A stretch of 64,000 bases of DNA from Brucella tritici (lineage in GTDB: Bacteria; Pseudomonadota; Alphaproteobacteria; Rhizobiales; Rhizobiaceae), in assembly GCF_008932295.1 (NCBI RefSeq), contig NZ_WBWA01000008.1, positions 124,001 to 188,000 of the forward strand, read 5' to 3'. Shown piece by piece: positions 7,192 through 15,498 of the stretch (the first letter of the stretch is position 1; the number at the start of each line of letters is the position of its first letter). The notes under the pieces were generated by a model. It did not search any database. It was not told the origin of the DNA and worked only from the letters and a program-made list of their open reading frames with translations. Position numbers and translations under genes: made by a program.

Positions 7192-8112
7192 ATGAACGAA
7201 GGCAGAGGAAAAAAGCGCCTGCGTGAGCTTGCCGTAGCCGTTCCGGCGGTCGTGCTGGCAGTCGTCGCGGGGTTGTTTGTCGTTGACGCCGTCGGGCGTT
7301 CGGACCACGCAATATCGGGCGCATCACCTGTCGGTCCCGAGATGATTGTTATCGCGCCGCGCACTATGACTTATCGGGCGGATGGCGACTTTCAGAAGAA
7401 CAATTATCCCGTCGATGCCCCGTTGATGACCCGCAAGCTGCAACGGGCATTCGAGATCATGAAGTATCAGGTCAGTACGACCGAATACGCGCACTGCGTC
7501 GCCGATGGCGACTGTCAGCCTGCCGAGACCTTGCCGCACAATCATGATGCATCCGCAGCCGATGGCCCCATCGTCGGCGTCAGCTATGATGATGCGCAGG
7601 CCTATGCCGACTGGCTTTCACGCAAAACCGGCGAAATCTGGCATCTGCCAACAGACGAACAGTGGGCATTCGCCGCAGGCTCACGCTTTCCTGACGACGC
7701 CCTTGGCGTCGATGACGATTCTGCTGCCAATCCCGCGCTGCGTTGGCTGAGAGATTATGAAAAACAAAGCGCCCGCAAGCAGGACAGAAACCCTGCCAGG
7801 CGTCCGGCAGGTGCGTTCGGGGTCAACGAATTGGGCGTGGCCGATATCGCTGGCAACGTGTGGGAATGGACCCAGACCTGCCATCGTCGCGTCAATATCG
7901 ATGCCTATGGCAAACAGATTGCAGAAACACCTTCGTGCGGCGTTTACGTCGTCAATGGCAAGCACCGTGCGGCCATGAGTTCGTTCATTCGCAACCCGAA
8001 AACCGGAGGATGCAGCGTCGGCGTTCCGCCCGACAATCTCGGTTTCCGGCTGGTTCGCGACAACCGCTGGTATGTTGTGGCGTGGAAGCGCATCCAGAAC
8101 ATCGGCGCATGA
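7192..8112 (+). CDS. nirV: NirV, formylglycine-generating-enzyme-like (SUMF1) protein
   Basis: A 306-residue protein with an N-terminal membrane anchor or signal (VAVPAVVLAVVAGLFVVDAV, residues 14-33) and a SUMF1/FGE-sulfatase fold: MKYQVSTTEYAHCV, PIVGVSYDDAQAYADWLSRK, WHLPTDEQWAFAAGSR, GVADIAGNVWEWTQTC and NLGFRLVR. NirV is commonly encoded next to nirK and is thought to assist the nitrite reductase, but its reaction is not established. It follows nirK after 129 bp with a hairpin between and is probably co-transcribed. Confidence 0.9.
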   Translation: MNEGRGKKRLRELAVAVPAVVLAVVAGLFVVDAVGRSDHAISGASPVGPEMIVIAPRTMTYRADGDFQKNNYPVDAPLMTRKLQRAFEIMKYQVSTTEYAHCVADGDCQPAETLPHNHDASAADGPIVGVSYDDAQAYADWLSRKTGEIWHLPTDEQWAFAAGSRFPDDALGVDDDSAANPALRWLRDYEKQSARKQDRNPARRPAGAFGVNELGVADIAGNVWEWTQTCHRRVNIDAYGKQIAETPSCGVYVVNGKHRAAMSSFIRNPKTGGCSVGVPPDNLGFRLVRDNRWYVVAWKRIQNIGA

Positions 8113-8212
8113 GGGATTAACTGTGAATGCCCGATCCCCGGCCCCGAAAACAATTCCAAGCCTGCTTTGCTGTGCTAAAGTAGATGCAGGATTTTGGAGT
8201 GTGAGAAACGCA

Positions 8213-8908
8213 ATGTCCATGATAGATCGCGGACTTGTCAGGAAACTGTCCTTGTTCGCCAAAATGAGTGATGGCGAACTCGACAAACTCGTTTCGTATG
8301 CAACTACAAAGCGTGTTCCTCCGGGAGAGGCGATTTTCGAACAGGGCGATGAAGCCGTTCTATTCTACCTTCTCCTGCATGGGCGATTGAAGGTCAATCA
8401 GGTGACGCCGGACGGGCAGCAGATCATTGTCCGCATGGTGCATCCAGGTGATCTTTTCGGATTTGCCAAAGCCCTGCAAAGAAGCGACTACCCCGGAACA
8501 GCGATCGCCGTCGCAGAAAGCATCGTGTTGGCCTGGCCGACTGAGCTTTGGGACTATTTTGTCGAGCAGAATCCCGGTCTGGCAATGAATGCCATCCAGA
8601 CAATCGGCAAAAGGCTGGAAGAAGCCCATACGCGTATCCGTGAAATGTCGACGGAAGAAGTGGAACGGCGTGTCGCGCACACGGTGCTGCGCCTTGCGCG
8701 TCAGGCCGGACGGAAAGAAGATGACGGCATCCGGATCGATTTTCCGATCACGAAACAGGATATTGCCGAAATGACCGGAACGACGCTGCATACAGTGTCA
8801 CGCATTCTCACCGGCTGGGAAGCGCAGGGGTTTGTTCGCGGCGGTCGCCAGAAACTGACCGTTCTCAATATGTCGGGTGTGAGGCGACTTGCCGACGGCG
8901 AGCAATAA
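8213..8908 (+). CDS. nnrR: Crp/Fnr family NO-responsive regulator (NnrR/NnrA type)
   Basis: A 231-residue regulator with an N-terminal cyclic-nucleotide-like sensor domain (LVRKLSLFAKMSDGELDKL, GEAIFEQGDEAVLFYLLLHG, VHPGDLFGFA), a dimer helix and a C-terminal Crp-type helix-turn-helix (ITKQDIAEMTGTTLHTVSRIL, about residues 181-201). It contains no cysteine, so it is not an FNR-type Fe-S sensor; this fits the NnrR/DNR group, which bind heme and respond to NO. The TVSR recognition element agrees with TTG-N8-CAA target sites, five of which I find before denitrification genes here. In-frame starts also exist at GTG 8201 and ATG 8219; a long upstream extension overlapping nirV looks non-coding. 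Confidence 0.85.
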   Translation: MSMIDRGLVRKLSLFAKMSDGELDKLVSYATTKRVPPGEAIFEQGDEAVLFYLLLHGRLKVNQVTPDGQQIIVRMVHPGDLFGFAKALQRSDYPGTAIAVAESIVLAWPTELWDYFVEQNPGLAMNAIQTIGKRLEEAHTRIREMSTEEVERRVAHTVLRLARQAGRKEDDGIRIDFPITKQDIAEMTGTTLHTVSRILTGWEAQGFVRGGRQKLTVLNMSGVRRLADGEQ

Positions 8909-9010
8909 ACTCAGTAAAAAGCCGGAATTTCCAGGCGGAAAACGCTCTGCACAAGACAATCAAAATACAATAAAAACAACTGGATAATCCGGTTTTCTTC
9001 CAAAGAGATT

Positions 9011-9034
9011 CGGATAGCGTCTTTGCGCTATCCG
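9011..9034. terminator. Bidirectional hairpin between nnrR and the hemerythrin gene
   Basis: CGGATAGCG (9011-9019) pairs perfectly with CGCTATCCG (9026-9034). The TAG stop of the minus-strand hemerythrin gene (9028-9030) lies inside the right arm. It sits between converging genes and can serve both. Confidence 0.55.
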
Positions 9035-9501
9035 AAAACTTCCCGTTCTTCGGATTTCGCTGCCAGCAATGCCTCTATCATCAGCTTTTCCGACAGAATA
9101 TGACGACGCACGCTCTCCATAAAGCCGCGCACCATGTATGAGATCGTGTCACGAGCGAGGCTGCAACGACCTTCTGCAATAGCCATCAATGTCTGCGACA
9201 ACTCCTCGGCGGCCAGCCGGTCACAACGATGTTCGGCCTTCAATCGTTCGATGATGGCGGTGGCAAAATGGGAATGAGCCTGTCGGCTGAAATCGGGGAA
9301 AAGAACCTCTTCTTCCAGCGCATGGGTTTCACCCACAAGGCGGGGAATGAGCATGGCGATTCGCCGATACTCCTGCATTGAAGCGCCGGTTTCGAGGTCA
9401 TCGGCGATTTCTTCCAACTGCAGGCATAGTTCCAGCAGGTCGTGATGGTGGGCCTCAAGGCGGCTGATATCAGTGGCATGCAAGACTGGCGGCGTGTCCA
9501 T
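9028..9501 (-). CDS. Hemerythrin HHE-domain protein
   Basis: A 157-residue all-helical protein of the hemerythrin HHE family. Candidate diiron ligands are His18 and/or His19 (LEAHHHDLLELC), His59 with Glu62/Glu63 (GETHALEEEVLFPDF), His76 (QAHSHF), His94/Asp97 (KAEHRCDRLAAEEL) and His137 (SVRRHILSEKLM). It lacks the DUF542 domain of YtfE/RIC repair proteins. The gene is downstream of a 51-residue membrane protein and shares with it a promoter carrying a TTG-N8-CAA box at 9728-9741 whose spacing fits this direction best. A role in binding NO or oxygen or in iron repair during denitrification is plausible but not shown. Confidence 0.85.
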   Translation of the reverse strand: MDTPPVLHATDISRLEAHHHDLLELCLQLEEIADDLETGASMQEYRRIAMLIPRLVGETHALEEEVLFPDFSRQAHSHFATAIIERLKAEHRCDRLAAEELSQTLMAIAEGRCSLARDTISYMVRGFMESVRRHILSEKLMIEALLAAKSEEREVFG

Positions 9502-9516
9502 CGCTCTTTTCCCAAC

Positions 9517-9672
9517 CTACTGACCCAAGAAAAGAACGGCTGCAATCACGATGGATGCAGCAACTGCGGATAGCGTGCCCGCGCCCTGCAACGCTCCCAT
9601 ACGGTAGAGAACCAGCGAAAAGCCGATGATCGCCGGTGTCGCGACCATGAGTCCGATCTGTGCATCCGTCAT
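9517..9672 (-). CDS. 51-residue membrane protein upstream of hemerythrin gene
   Basis: The frame starts at ATG 9672 behind AAAGGAAA (minus strand) and encodes MTDAQIG, one hydrophobic helix (LMVATPAIIGFSLVLYRMG), a short loop and a second helix (TLSAVAASIVIAAVLFLGQ). Longer in-frame starts (up to 9741) would run through the promoter. The hemerythrin gene starts 15 bp after its stop, so the two are co-transcribed. I recognise no family. Its position between nnrR and norE and its promoter suggest an NO-related function. Confidence 0.65.
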   Translation of the reverse strand: MTDAQIGLMVATPAIIGFSLVLYRMGALQGAGTLSAVAASIVIAAVLFLGQ

Positions 9673-9697
9673 TGAAATTTCCTTTGCTTTGGCGGGG

Positions 9698-9741
9698 ATA
9701 CAATGTCGCGCCCGACGCATTTCTTCTTTGCCAAAACGCAA
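9698..9741. promoter_or_regulatory. NnrR/FNR-type box between hemerythrin operon and norE
   Basis: TTGCCAAAACGCAA (9728-9741) fits TTG-N8-CAA. On the minus strand the -10 TTGTAT (9703-9698) lies at class II spacing and predicts a start near 9693, 21 nt before the 51-residue gene. Toward norE only a weak -10 (TAGGCA, 9764-9769) is seen and the predicted start would fall on the norE ATG. The flanking sequence TTTGCCAAA-CGCAAAGAAGGC is shared with the norC box. Confidence 0.7.
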
Positions 9742-9775
9742 AGAAGGCCCGAACTGCGGGCGCTAGGCATGTGCC

Positions 9776-10339
9776 ATGTCTGGAACCGAAGATTTGTCCA
9801 TAGCTGCAATGAATTCAGGGGATCGCGCGGAAGACGATCTTCTGCTCTGGATTCTCGTTTGGAGCGAACTCGTTGCCTTCGCGATCCTGCTGATCGCGTT
9901 CATGGTGATGTCGATCGTCAATGTAGAAGGCGTCGCGCAATTGCGTGCGCATCTGAGCCCCGGTCTCGCTGCAACCAACACCGTCGTGCTGCTGATGAGC
10001 GGCTGGCAGGCAGCAATAGCCGTGCGCAGGCGCAACGATATAAATCAGGCTCGCCGACCGCTTTTATATGCTGCCTTTTTCGGCCTCGTGTTTGTTGTGA
10101 TCAAGCTCATCGAATATTCGCATGAAATCCAGTTTGCGAGCGATGAAAGCGCAGGCTCGTTCTTCGAGCTTTATTTTCTCCTGACAGGTTTTCACCTGAT
10201 GCATGTGGCGTTCGGCTCTGTCGTGCTTGCTCTCGTCGCATGGCGACCGACACGCTCGAATATTCTGCTGATTACGACACTCTGGCACGCCATCGACCTT
10301 GTATGGCTGGTGATGTTCCCTGTTCTTTATCTCGCTTGA
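9776..10339 (+). CDS. norE: NorE, cytochrome c oxidase subunit III family
   Basis: A 187-residue membrane protein with five helices, homologous to oxidase subunit III: LLLWILVWSELVAFAILL (with the conserved Glu), VVLLMSGWQAAIAVRR, FELYFLLTGFHLMHVAFGS (conserved His in the HxxHV motif) and LWHAIDLVWLVMFPVLYL. NorE is an accessory protein needed for full nitric oxide reductase activity in related bacteria, not a catalytic subunit. norF follows after 8 bp. An alternative start is ATG 9809. Confidence 0.9.
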   Translation: MSGTEDLSIAAMNSGDRAEDDLLLWILVWSELVAFAILLIAFMVMSIVNVEGVAQLRAHLSPGLAATNTVVLLMSGWQAAIAVRRRNDINQARRPLLYAAFFGLVFVVIKLIEYSHEIQFASDESAGSFFELYFLLTGFHLMHVAFGSVVLALVAWRPTRSNILLITTLWHAIDLVWLVMFPVLYLA

Positions 10340-10347
10340 GGCCCGCA

Positions 10348-10623
10348 GTGTCCGATCGCAATCACTCTTCCCTGATCCACACATTCATCATTCTGATTCT
10401 CCTCGCTCTAAGCGGTGCATTCATCGCAAGCACCAGCGCCGGAATGTTCGCAGCCATAATCATCGTGTTGATTCTCGCTTTTGCAAAAGGCTGGTTCGTC
10501 ATCCTCGATTTTATGGAAATGCGCGGAACCAGCGGCACATTGAAGCCGGCTTTGCTGGCCTGGCCTGCCCTTCTGCTGGCGCTTGCCCTGACACGTTCCA
10601 TCGTTGTTCGCGTTCTCCTTTGA
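10348..10623 (+). CDS. norF: NorF, small membrane accessory protein of NO reductase
   Basis: A 91-residue protein from GTG 10348 (GAGG at 10337-10340 upstream). TTG 10336, overlapping the norE stop, is an alternative. It has three hydrophobic segments: FIILILLALSGAFIAS, FAAIIIVLILAFAKGWFVI and LLAWPALLLALALTRSIVV. The FAKGWFVILDFMEMR motif resembles the cytochrome oxidase subunit IV/NorF group (AKxxxVxxxFMEL). It follows norE directly, as in other denitrifiers. Confidence 0.8.
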   Translation: MSDRNHSSLIHTFIILILLALSGAFIASTSAGMFAAIIIVLILAFAKGWFVILDFMEMRGTSGTLKPALLAWPALLLALALTRSIVVRVLL

Positions 10624-10639
10624 ACAACCGTGTTGGTGT

Positions 10640-10678
10640 TTGCCAAATCGCAAAGAAGGCTTTCCCCCGACCGATAGA
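10640..10678 (+). promoter_or_regulatory. NnrR/FNR-type box and -10 of norCBQD
   Basis: TTGCCAAATCGCAA (10640-10653) differs by one base from the box before norE. A -10-like GATAGA lies at 10673-10678. The predicted start near 10688 leaves a leader of about 95 nt before norC. Confidence 0.75.
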
Positions 10679-10782
10679 ACAGTCCTGTCCCGTGATGCTG
10701 GCGAGGGGATCGACCAGCCGCATTATCGACGGGGGGATTTGTTGCCGGGGCCTTGTCCCCCGGCAGATGAAAGGACGAAGGG

Positions 10783-11235
10783 ATGGCAGAACGCCTAACC
10801 AAGACCGGCGCACGAAACGTCTTCTATGGCGGGTCTATTTTCTTTTTCGCGATCTTCGTGGGGCTGACGGCGCACAGTCACTACTACATGAAAACAACTT
10901 CCACGGATGAATCCACGCTGACGGCCTCGGTCGCCCGCGGCAAGCACATCTGGGAGAAAAACTCCTGCATCAACTGCCACACGCTGCTTGGCGAGGGTGC
11001 CTATTTTGCGCCCGAGCTTGGCAATGTCTGGAAGCGCTGGGGCGGCGAAGAAGACCCCGAAGGCGCACGCGAGACGATGAAAGCATGGATGCAGGCACAA
11101 CCTACCGGGATCGAAGGGCGTCGCCAGATGCCCCAGTTCAACCTGAGCGAACAGGAACTCAACGATCTGGCTGATTTCCTTGAATGGACCAGCCGCATCA
11201 AGACGCAGGACTGGCCGCCCAACGAGGCAGGCTGA
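10783..11235 (+). CDS. norC: Nitric oxide reductase subunit C (cytochrome c)
   Basis: A 150-residue membrane-anchored cytochrome c that passes electrons to NorB. An N-terminal helix (VFYGGSIFFFAIFVGLTAHS) anchors it; the periplasmic domain has a single heme motif CINCH (in WEKNSCINCHTLLGEGAY) with the axial Met in RRQMPQFNLSEQELNDLADFL. Length and layout match NorC of cNOR enzymes. norB follows after 26 bp. Confidence 0.97.
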   Translation: MAERLTKTGARNVFYGGSIFFFAIFVGLTAHSHYYMKTTSTDESTLTASVARGKHIWEKNSCINCHTLLGEGAYFAPELGNVWKRWGGEEDPEGARETMKAWMQAQPTGIEGRRQMPQFNLSEQELNDLADFLEWTSRIKTQDWPPNEAG

Positions 11236-11261
11236 GCGCGGGATGAACGGAGTTACACAAT

Positions 11262-12608
11262 ATGAAATATGAAAGCCAAAAGGTCGCGATGCTCTATTTT
11301 TATGGAGCGCTCGTGCTGTTCATCGCGCAGGTCGCATTCGGCGTTCTCGCCGGTACGATCTATGTTCTGCCCAATACGCTCTCTGAGCTGTTGCCCTTCA
11401 ACATCGTTCGCATGATCCACACCAATGCGCTGGTCGTCTGGCTGCTGATGGGCTTCATGGGTTCGACTTATTATCTGCTGCCGGAAGAGACCGAAACCGA
11501 GCTTTACAGCACCAAACTCGCCGTCATCCAGTTCTGGCTGTTCTTCGTGGCGGCCGGTGTCGCCGTTGTCGGCTATCTGTTCCATATTCACGAGGGGCGT
11601 GAATTTCTCGAACAGCCATTCATCATCAAGGTCGGCATCGTTGTCGTCTGCCTGATCTTCCTGTTCAACATCACGCTGACGGCGCTCAAGGGCCGCAAGA
11701 CCACGGTGACCAACATTCTTCTGTTCGGCCTGTGGGGCCTTGCCCTGTTCTTCCTGTTCGCCTTCTATAATCCGATCAATCTCGCGCTCGACAAGCTTTA
11801 CTGGTGGTACGTCATCCATCTGTGGGTTGAAGGTGTGTGGGAACTCATCATGGCGTCGATCCTCGCCTTCCTGATGATAAAGCTGAACGGCATCGACCGC
11901 GAAGTCGTCGAAAAGTGGCTCTATGTCATCGTCGGTCTGGCGCTGTTTTCCGGCATTCTCGGAACAGGTCACCATTATTACTGGATCGGCGCACCGGGCT
12001 ACTGGCAGTGGATCGGTTCGCTGTTCTCGACACTGGAAGTCGCTCCGTTCTTCACCATGGTGATCTTTACCTTCGTGATGACATGGAAAGCCGGTCGCAA
12101 ACATCCAAACCGTGCGGCTCTTCTCTGGTCCATCGGTTGTTCGGTCATGGCCTTTTTCGGGGCGGGCGTATGGGGCTTCCTGCACACGCTGTCGTCGGTC
12201 AACTACTACACCCACGGCACGCAGCTTACCGCCGCCCACGGGCACCTCGCCTTCTTCGGCGCCTATGTCATGCTCAATCTCGCAGTCATGGCCTATGCGA
12301 TCCCCGAACTGCGTGGACGGGCGCCGTATAACCAGATGCTCTCCATGGTGAGCTTCTGGGCCATGTGCACGGCCATGTCCGTGATGACCTTTGCGCTCAC
12401 ATTCGCAGGTGTTGTCCAGACCCATCTGCAACGTGTTCTGGGTGAGAGCTTCATGGTCGTGCAGGACCAGTTGGCGCTGTTCTACTGGATACGCCTCGGC
12501 TCCGGCGTCGTGGTGGTGATTTCGGCCTTCATGTTCATCTGGGCCGTCCTGGTTCCAGGCAAGGAACGCCGCGAAAACACCTCCGGATTCGTTCAACCCG
12601 CTGAATGA
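11262..12608 (+). CDS. norB: Nitric oxide reductase subunit B
   Basis: The 448-residue catalytic subunit of cNOR, reducing two NO to N2O at a heme b3/FeB centre. It has 12 membrane helices of the heme-copper oxidase superfamily. Expected ligand segments are present: RMIHTNALVVWLLMGFMGS (low-spin heme His), WWYVIHLWVEGVWELIMAS (FeB region with the NOR-specific Glu), GTGHHYYWIG (FeB His pair) and AAHGHLAFFGAYVML (heme His pair). The absence of an N-terminal extension shows it is the cytochrome c-dependent, not quinol-dependent, type. norQ starts 59 bp later. Confidence 0.97.
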   Translation: MKYESQKVAMLYFYGALVLFIAQVAFGVLAGTIYVLPNTLSELLPFNIVRMIHTNALVVWLLMGFMGSTYYLLPEETETELYSTKLAVIQFWLFFVAAGVAVVGYLFHIHEGREFLEQPFIIKVGIVVVCLIFLFNITLTALKGRKTTVTNILLFGLWGLALFFLFAFYNPINLALDKLYWWYVIHLWVEGVWELIMASILAFLMIKLNGIDREVVEKWLYVIVGLALFSGILGTGHHYYWIGAPGYWQWIGSLFSTLEVAPFFTMVIFTFVMTWKAGRKHPNRAALLWSIGCSVMAFFGAGVWGFLHTLSSVNYYTHGTQLTAAHGHLAFFGAYVMLNLAVMAYAIPELRGRAPYNQMLSMVSFWAMCTAMSVMTFALTFAGVVQTHLQRVLGESFMVVQDQLALFYWIRLGSGVVVVISAFMFIWAVLVPGKERRENTSGFVQPAE

Positions 12609-12667
12609 TCGACACCAGGCCCCGCCTCATGGCGGGGCTTCATTGCCCGATACAAAGGAAAACGGCC

Positions 12668-13480
12668 ATGAACCCCATTCTCAGAAATGTAGAAAATGCC
12701 GATGTCTCGATCCCACCATACAGCCCGTCCGGCAATGAATGCGCGCTCTTCGAAATGGCCTGGACGCGTAAGCTGCCATTGCTTCTCAAAGGACCGACCG
12801 GTTGCGGCAAGACGCGGTTTGTAAGCCATATGGCCGCAAAACTCGGCCTGCCGCTCTCGACAGTTTCCTGCCATGACGATCTGGCGGCTGCTGATCTGAC
12901 CGGGCGCTACCTGCTGAAAGGCGGTGATACCATATGGGTCGATGGCCCCCTGACCCGCGCCGTACGCGAAGGCGGCATTTGCTATCTCGACGAGATCGTC
13001 GAGGCGCGCAAGGACGTGGCCGTAGTTCTGCATCCGCTGACCGACGACCGCCGCCTTCTGCCATTGGAACGCACCGGCGAACTGCTCGAAGCGCCTGACG
13101 GCTTCATGCTCGTCGTATCTTATAATCCGGGTTACCAGAACCTGTTGAAATCCCTGAAGCCAAGCACGCGCCAGCGCTTCGTCGCTATCGAGTTCGACTT
13201 TCTGCCCAAGGAACAGGAAATCGCGGTGGTCAGCGATGAAAGCGGCCTTGCGGCTCCAAAGGTTGCGCCACTGGTGGCGCTGGCTCACCGGCTGCGCGGG
13301 CTGAAAGGCCACGATCTGGAGGAAGGCGTTTCAACCCGTCTGCTGGTCTACTGCGCCACGCTGATCGACGCAGGCATGTCGCAACGCGAAGCCGCACGCG
13401 CCGCGATGATCGAACCGCTGACCGATGAGCCGGATGTCAAAGCCGCTTTGATTGAAGTTGCCGATGCAATGCTGAAATAG
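12668..13480 (+). CDS. norQ: NorQ, MoxR-type AAA+ ATPase for NO reductase maturation
   Basis: A 270-residue ATPase from ATG 12668 (AAAGGA upstream); a longer frame begins inside the norB stop but lacks homology-like sequence. Walker A is KGPTGCGKTRF, Walker B ICYLDEIVEAR, and sensor/arginine regions follow (LVVSYNPGYQ, PSTRQRFVAIEF). Together with NorD it inserts or activates the nonheme iron (FeB) of NorCB. norD follows after 11 bp. Confidence 0.95.
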   Translation: MNPILRNVENADVSIPPYSPSGNECALFEMAWTRKLPLLLKGPTGCGKTRFVSHMAAKLGLPLSTVSCHDDLAAADLTGRYLLKGGDTIWVDGPLTRAVREGGICYLDEIVEARKDVAVVLHPLTDDRRLLPLERTGELLEAPDGFMLVVSYNPGYQNLLKSLKPSTRQRFVAIEFDFLPKEQEIAVVSDESGLAAPKVAPLVALAHRLRGLKGHDLEEGVSTRLLVYCATLIDAGMSQREAARAAMIEPLTDEPDVKAALIEVADAMLK

Positions 13481-13491
13481 GCGGACGCACA

Positions 13492-15393
13492 ATGCTGGAC
13501 TTTCTGGAACTGGAGGAAACCGTTGGCCGGGCCTGGCATCGCCTGATCGGCAAGACCGGATCGTGGCCGCATTATCCCCAGCACGCCGTGCAGCTTGGCG
13601 ATATTCGCCAGAAACTCGCCATCTGCTTTCGTGGCTTTGGTGGCGATGTTGCCGTACAGATTGCCCCGGCCCGTGCCCGAACTTCCGGGCACAGGCTGGG
13701 ATTGCGGCAGCGCATGGCTTTGGGCGAAGAGAAGCTTAGCCAGCCGTTGCGGGATGAAGCGACATTGATGCTGCCGCCGGAGATCGCGCTTTTCCCCGAT
13801 CGCACGCTCAATTACGATCTCTATGTCTGGCTTGCGGGTTATATGGCAGTCATGCCGACCGAAGTGAATGAGCTTCCCCGTGACCCTTTGCGCCGCAACC
13901 TTGCAGCCCTTGCACTGGCATCGGATACGGTTGCGAAGACTTGCCGGGTATTTCCCGGCCTTCAGAAACGTTATGCGCGCCTGTGCGAAGCGATGCTGGC
14001 TGTACGTCCCAAACGCTCGCTCTATGGTCTTGAACAGCAAGTGGAAGAGCGCATTCTGGCGCTTCTGAAACAGGGCGCAGGACTGCCGGATGACAGTCTC
14101 GCTACAATCTTCCCGCATTGCGCCCCCGCAGGCTATCTGCCCGCCCTGCCCGTCCCGCTTTGGCCGGAATTGATAAGGCGCGAGGAAACTGCACCACGTG
14201 ACAGCGACGACCAGCCGGTGCTCAACAGCAAGGCGGAAGGTGTCGAAACCGGGCGGCAGATTGCCAACCGCGAGAAGCAGGACCCGAAACTGGCCGACAG
14301 AAGCCCGTTCATTCTCAATCGCTTCGAGAAAATCCTTGCCATGGCAGAAATGGTGAGCGTCGACAGGCCAACGGACGATAGCAACGAGCAGAACGCAAAA
14401 TCCGCCGATGAGCTTGATGATTTGACATTGGGCGAGCGCAAGGGCAGACCCGCCGCCCGTTTCCGTTTCGATCTCGACCTGCCGCCCGAAGCCGTCGACC
14501 GAACGGCTCTTACCGCCAAACTAACCTATCCGGAATGGGATTACCGGAAAGGTGTTTATCTTCCCGACCATTGCAGTGTTCTGGCAGGACCAGCACAGGG
14601 CCGTGAAGAAGCTATGGAATTGGATGACGAAGCGCAAAGCCTTGTGCGTCGGGTGCGCCGCCAGTTCGAGATACTGCGGCCGGGCCGCGAATTGATGCGG
14701 GCGCAGCTTGATGGCAACGATCTCGATCTTGATGCCGTGGTGCGTTCACGATGCGACTTTGCCGCCGGAGGACAGGGCAGCGACCATGTGCACCTGATGA
14801 GCCGGCCCAAGGCAAACGACCTTGCGGTCACCATTCTGGTCGATGTCTCCCTATCCACCGATGCATGGATCGACAATCGGCGCGTGCTGGATGTGGAAAA
14901 GGAAGCGCTTCTGGTTCTGGCCAACGGCATCGCCGCCTGTGGCGACCGCTGCTCCATCCAGACATTCACCTCACGCCGCCGCTCATGGGTGCGGGTTGAA
15001 ACCGTGAAGGACTTCGACGAAACCTTCGGTTCTGCCGTAGAACACCGGATTGCGGCGCTGAAGCCGGGCTTCTACACACGCATGGGAGCCGCCATTCGCC
15101 ACTCAACGGCAAAGCTTGCCGAACAGCCGAACCGAAAGAAGCTTCTGCTGGTTCTGACAGACGGCAAGCCGAACGATGTCGATCACTATGAAGGCCGGTT
15201 CGCGCTTGAGGACAGCCGCAGGGCAGTCAGCGAAGCGCGCGCCACAGGCGTCAACGTCTTTGCCGTGACGGTCGACCGGGAGGCAAGCGCCTATCTTCCA
15301 GCACTTTTCGGCCGGAGAAACTATGCACTCGTCGCCAAGCTGTCGAAACTGCCCGTCGCTCTACCGGCAATCTATCGAATGATGACCGGGTGA
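13492..15393 (+). CDS. norD: NorD, VWA-domain partner of NorQ
   Basis: A 633-residue cytosolic protein with a variable N-terminal part and a C-terminal von Willebrand factor A domain (about residues 440-625). The MIDAS metal site is visible in VTILVDVSLSTDAW (DxSxS), the conserved Thr region in SIQTFTSRRRSWVRV and the Asp in LLVLTDGKPNDVDHY. MoxR/VWA pairs such as NorQ/NorD act as chaperones for metal-enzyme maturation. Last gene of the nor operon, ending just before a palindromic hairpin (15459-15497). Confidence 0.95.
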   Translation: MLDFLELEETVGRAWHRLIGKTGSWPHYPQHAVQLGDIRQKLAICFRGFGGDVAVQIAPARARTSGHRLGLRQRMALGEEKLSQPLRDEATLMLPPEIALFPDRTLNYDLYVWLAGYMAVMPTEVNELPRDPLRRNLAALALASDTVAKTCRVFPGLQKRYARLCEAMLAVRPKRSLYGLEQQVEERILALLKQGAGLPDDSLATIFPHCAPAGYLPALPVPLWPELIRREETAPRDSDDQPVLNSKAEGVETGRQIANREKQDPKLADRSPFILNRFEKILAMAEMVSVDRPTDDSNEQNAKSADELDDLTLGERKGRPAARFRFDLDLPPEAVDRTALTAKLTYPEWDYRKGVYLPDHCSVLAGPAQGREEAMELDDEAQSLVRRVRRQFEILRPGRELMRAQLDGNDLDLDAVVRSRCDFAAGGQGSDHVHLMSRPKANDLAVTILVDVSLSTDAWIDNRRVLDVEKEALLVLANGIAACGDRCSIQTFTSRRRSWVRVETVKDFDETFGSAVEHRIAALKPGFYTRMGAAIRHSTAKLAEQPNRKKLLLVLTDGKPNDVDHYEGRFALEDSRRAVSEARATGVNVFAVTVDREASAYLPALFGRRNYALVAKLSKLPVALPAIYRMMTG

Positions 15394-15458
15394 ATCGGGC
15401 GGGCTACCAAGCCTGTCCGACAAGAGTGCGAAGTGCATGGCAGCCGCTATTGTTTCTC

Positions 15459-15497
15459 GCGCATCCCGGAAACCGTTTCACACGTTTCGGGATGCGC
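15459..15497. terminator. REP-like palindrome between norD and the TRAP permease
   Basis: GCGCATCCCGGAAAC (15459-15473) pairs with GTTTCGGGATGCGC (15484-15497) with a one-base bulge. It ends 1 bp before the stop codon of the converging TRAP permease gene. The core resembles the REP-type palindromes at 34.2 and 41.7 kb. It probably ends transcription from both sides. Confidence 0.6.
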
Positions 15498-15498
15498 T

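Noticed and set aside
11253-12596. 447-codon open frame on the minus strand opposite norB
   Set aside because: Its His/Asp/Glu-rich composition is the antisense image of a membrane protein; norB on + is certain.
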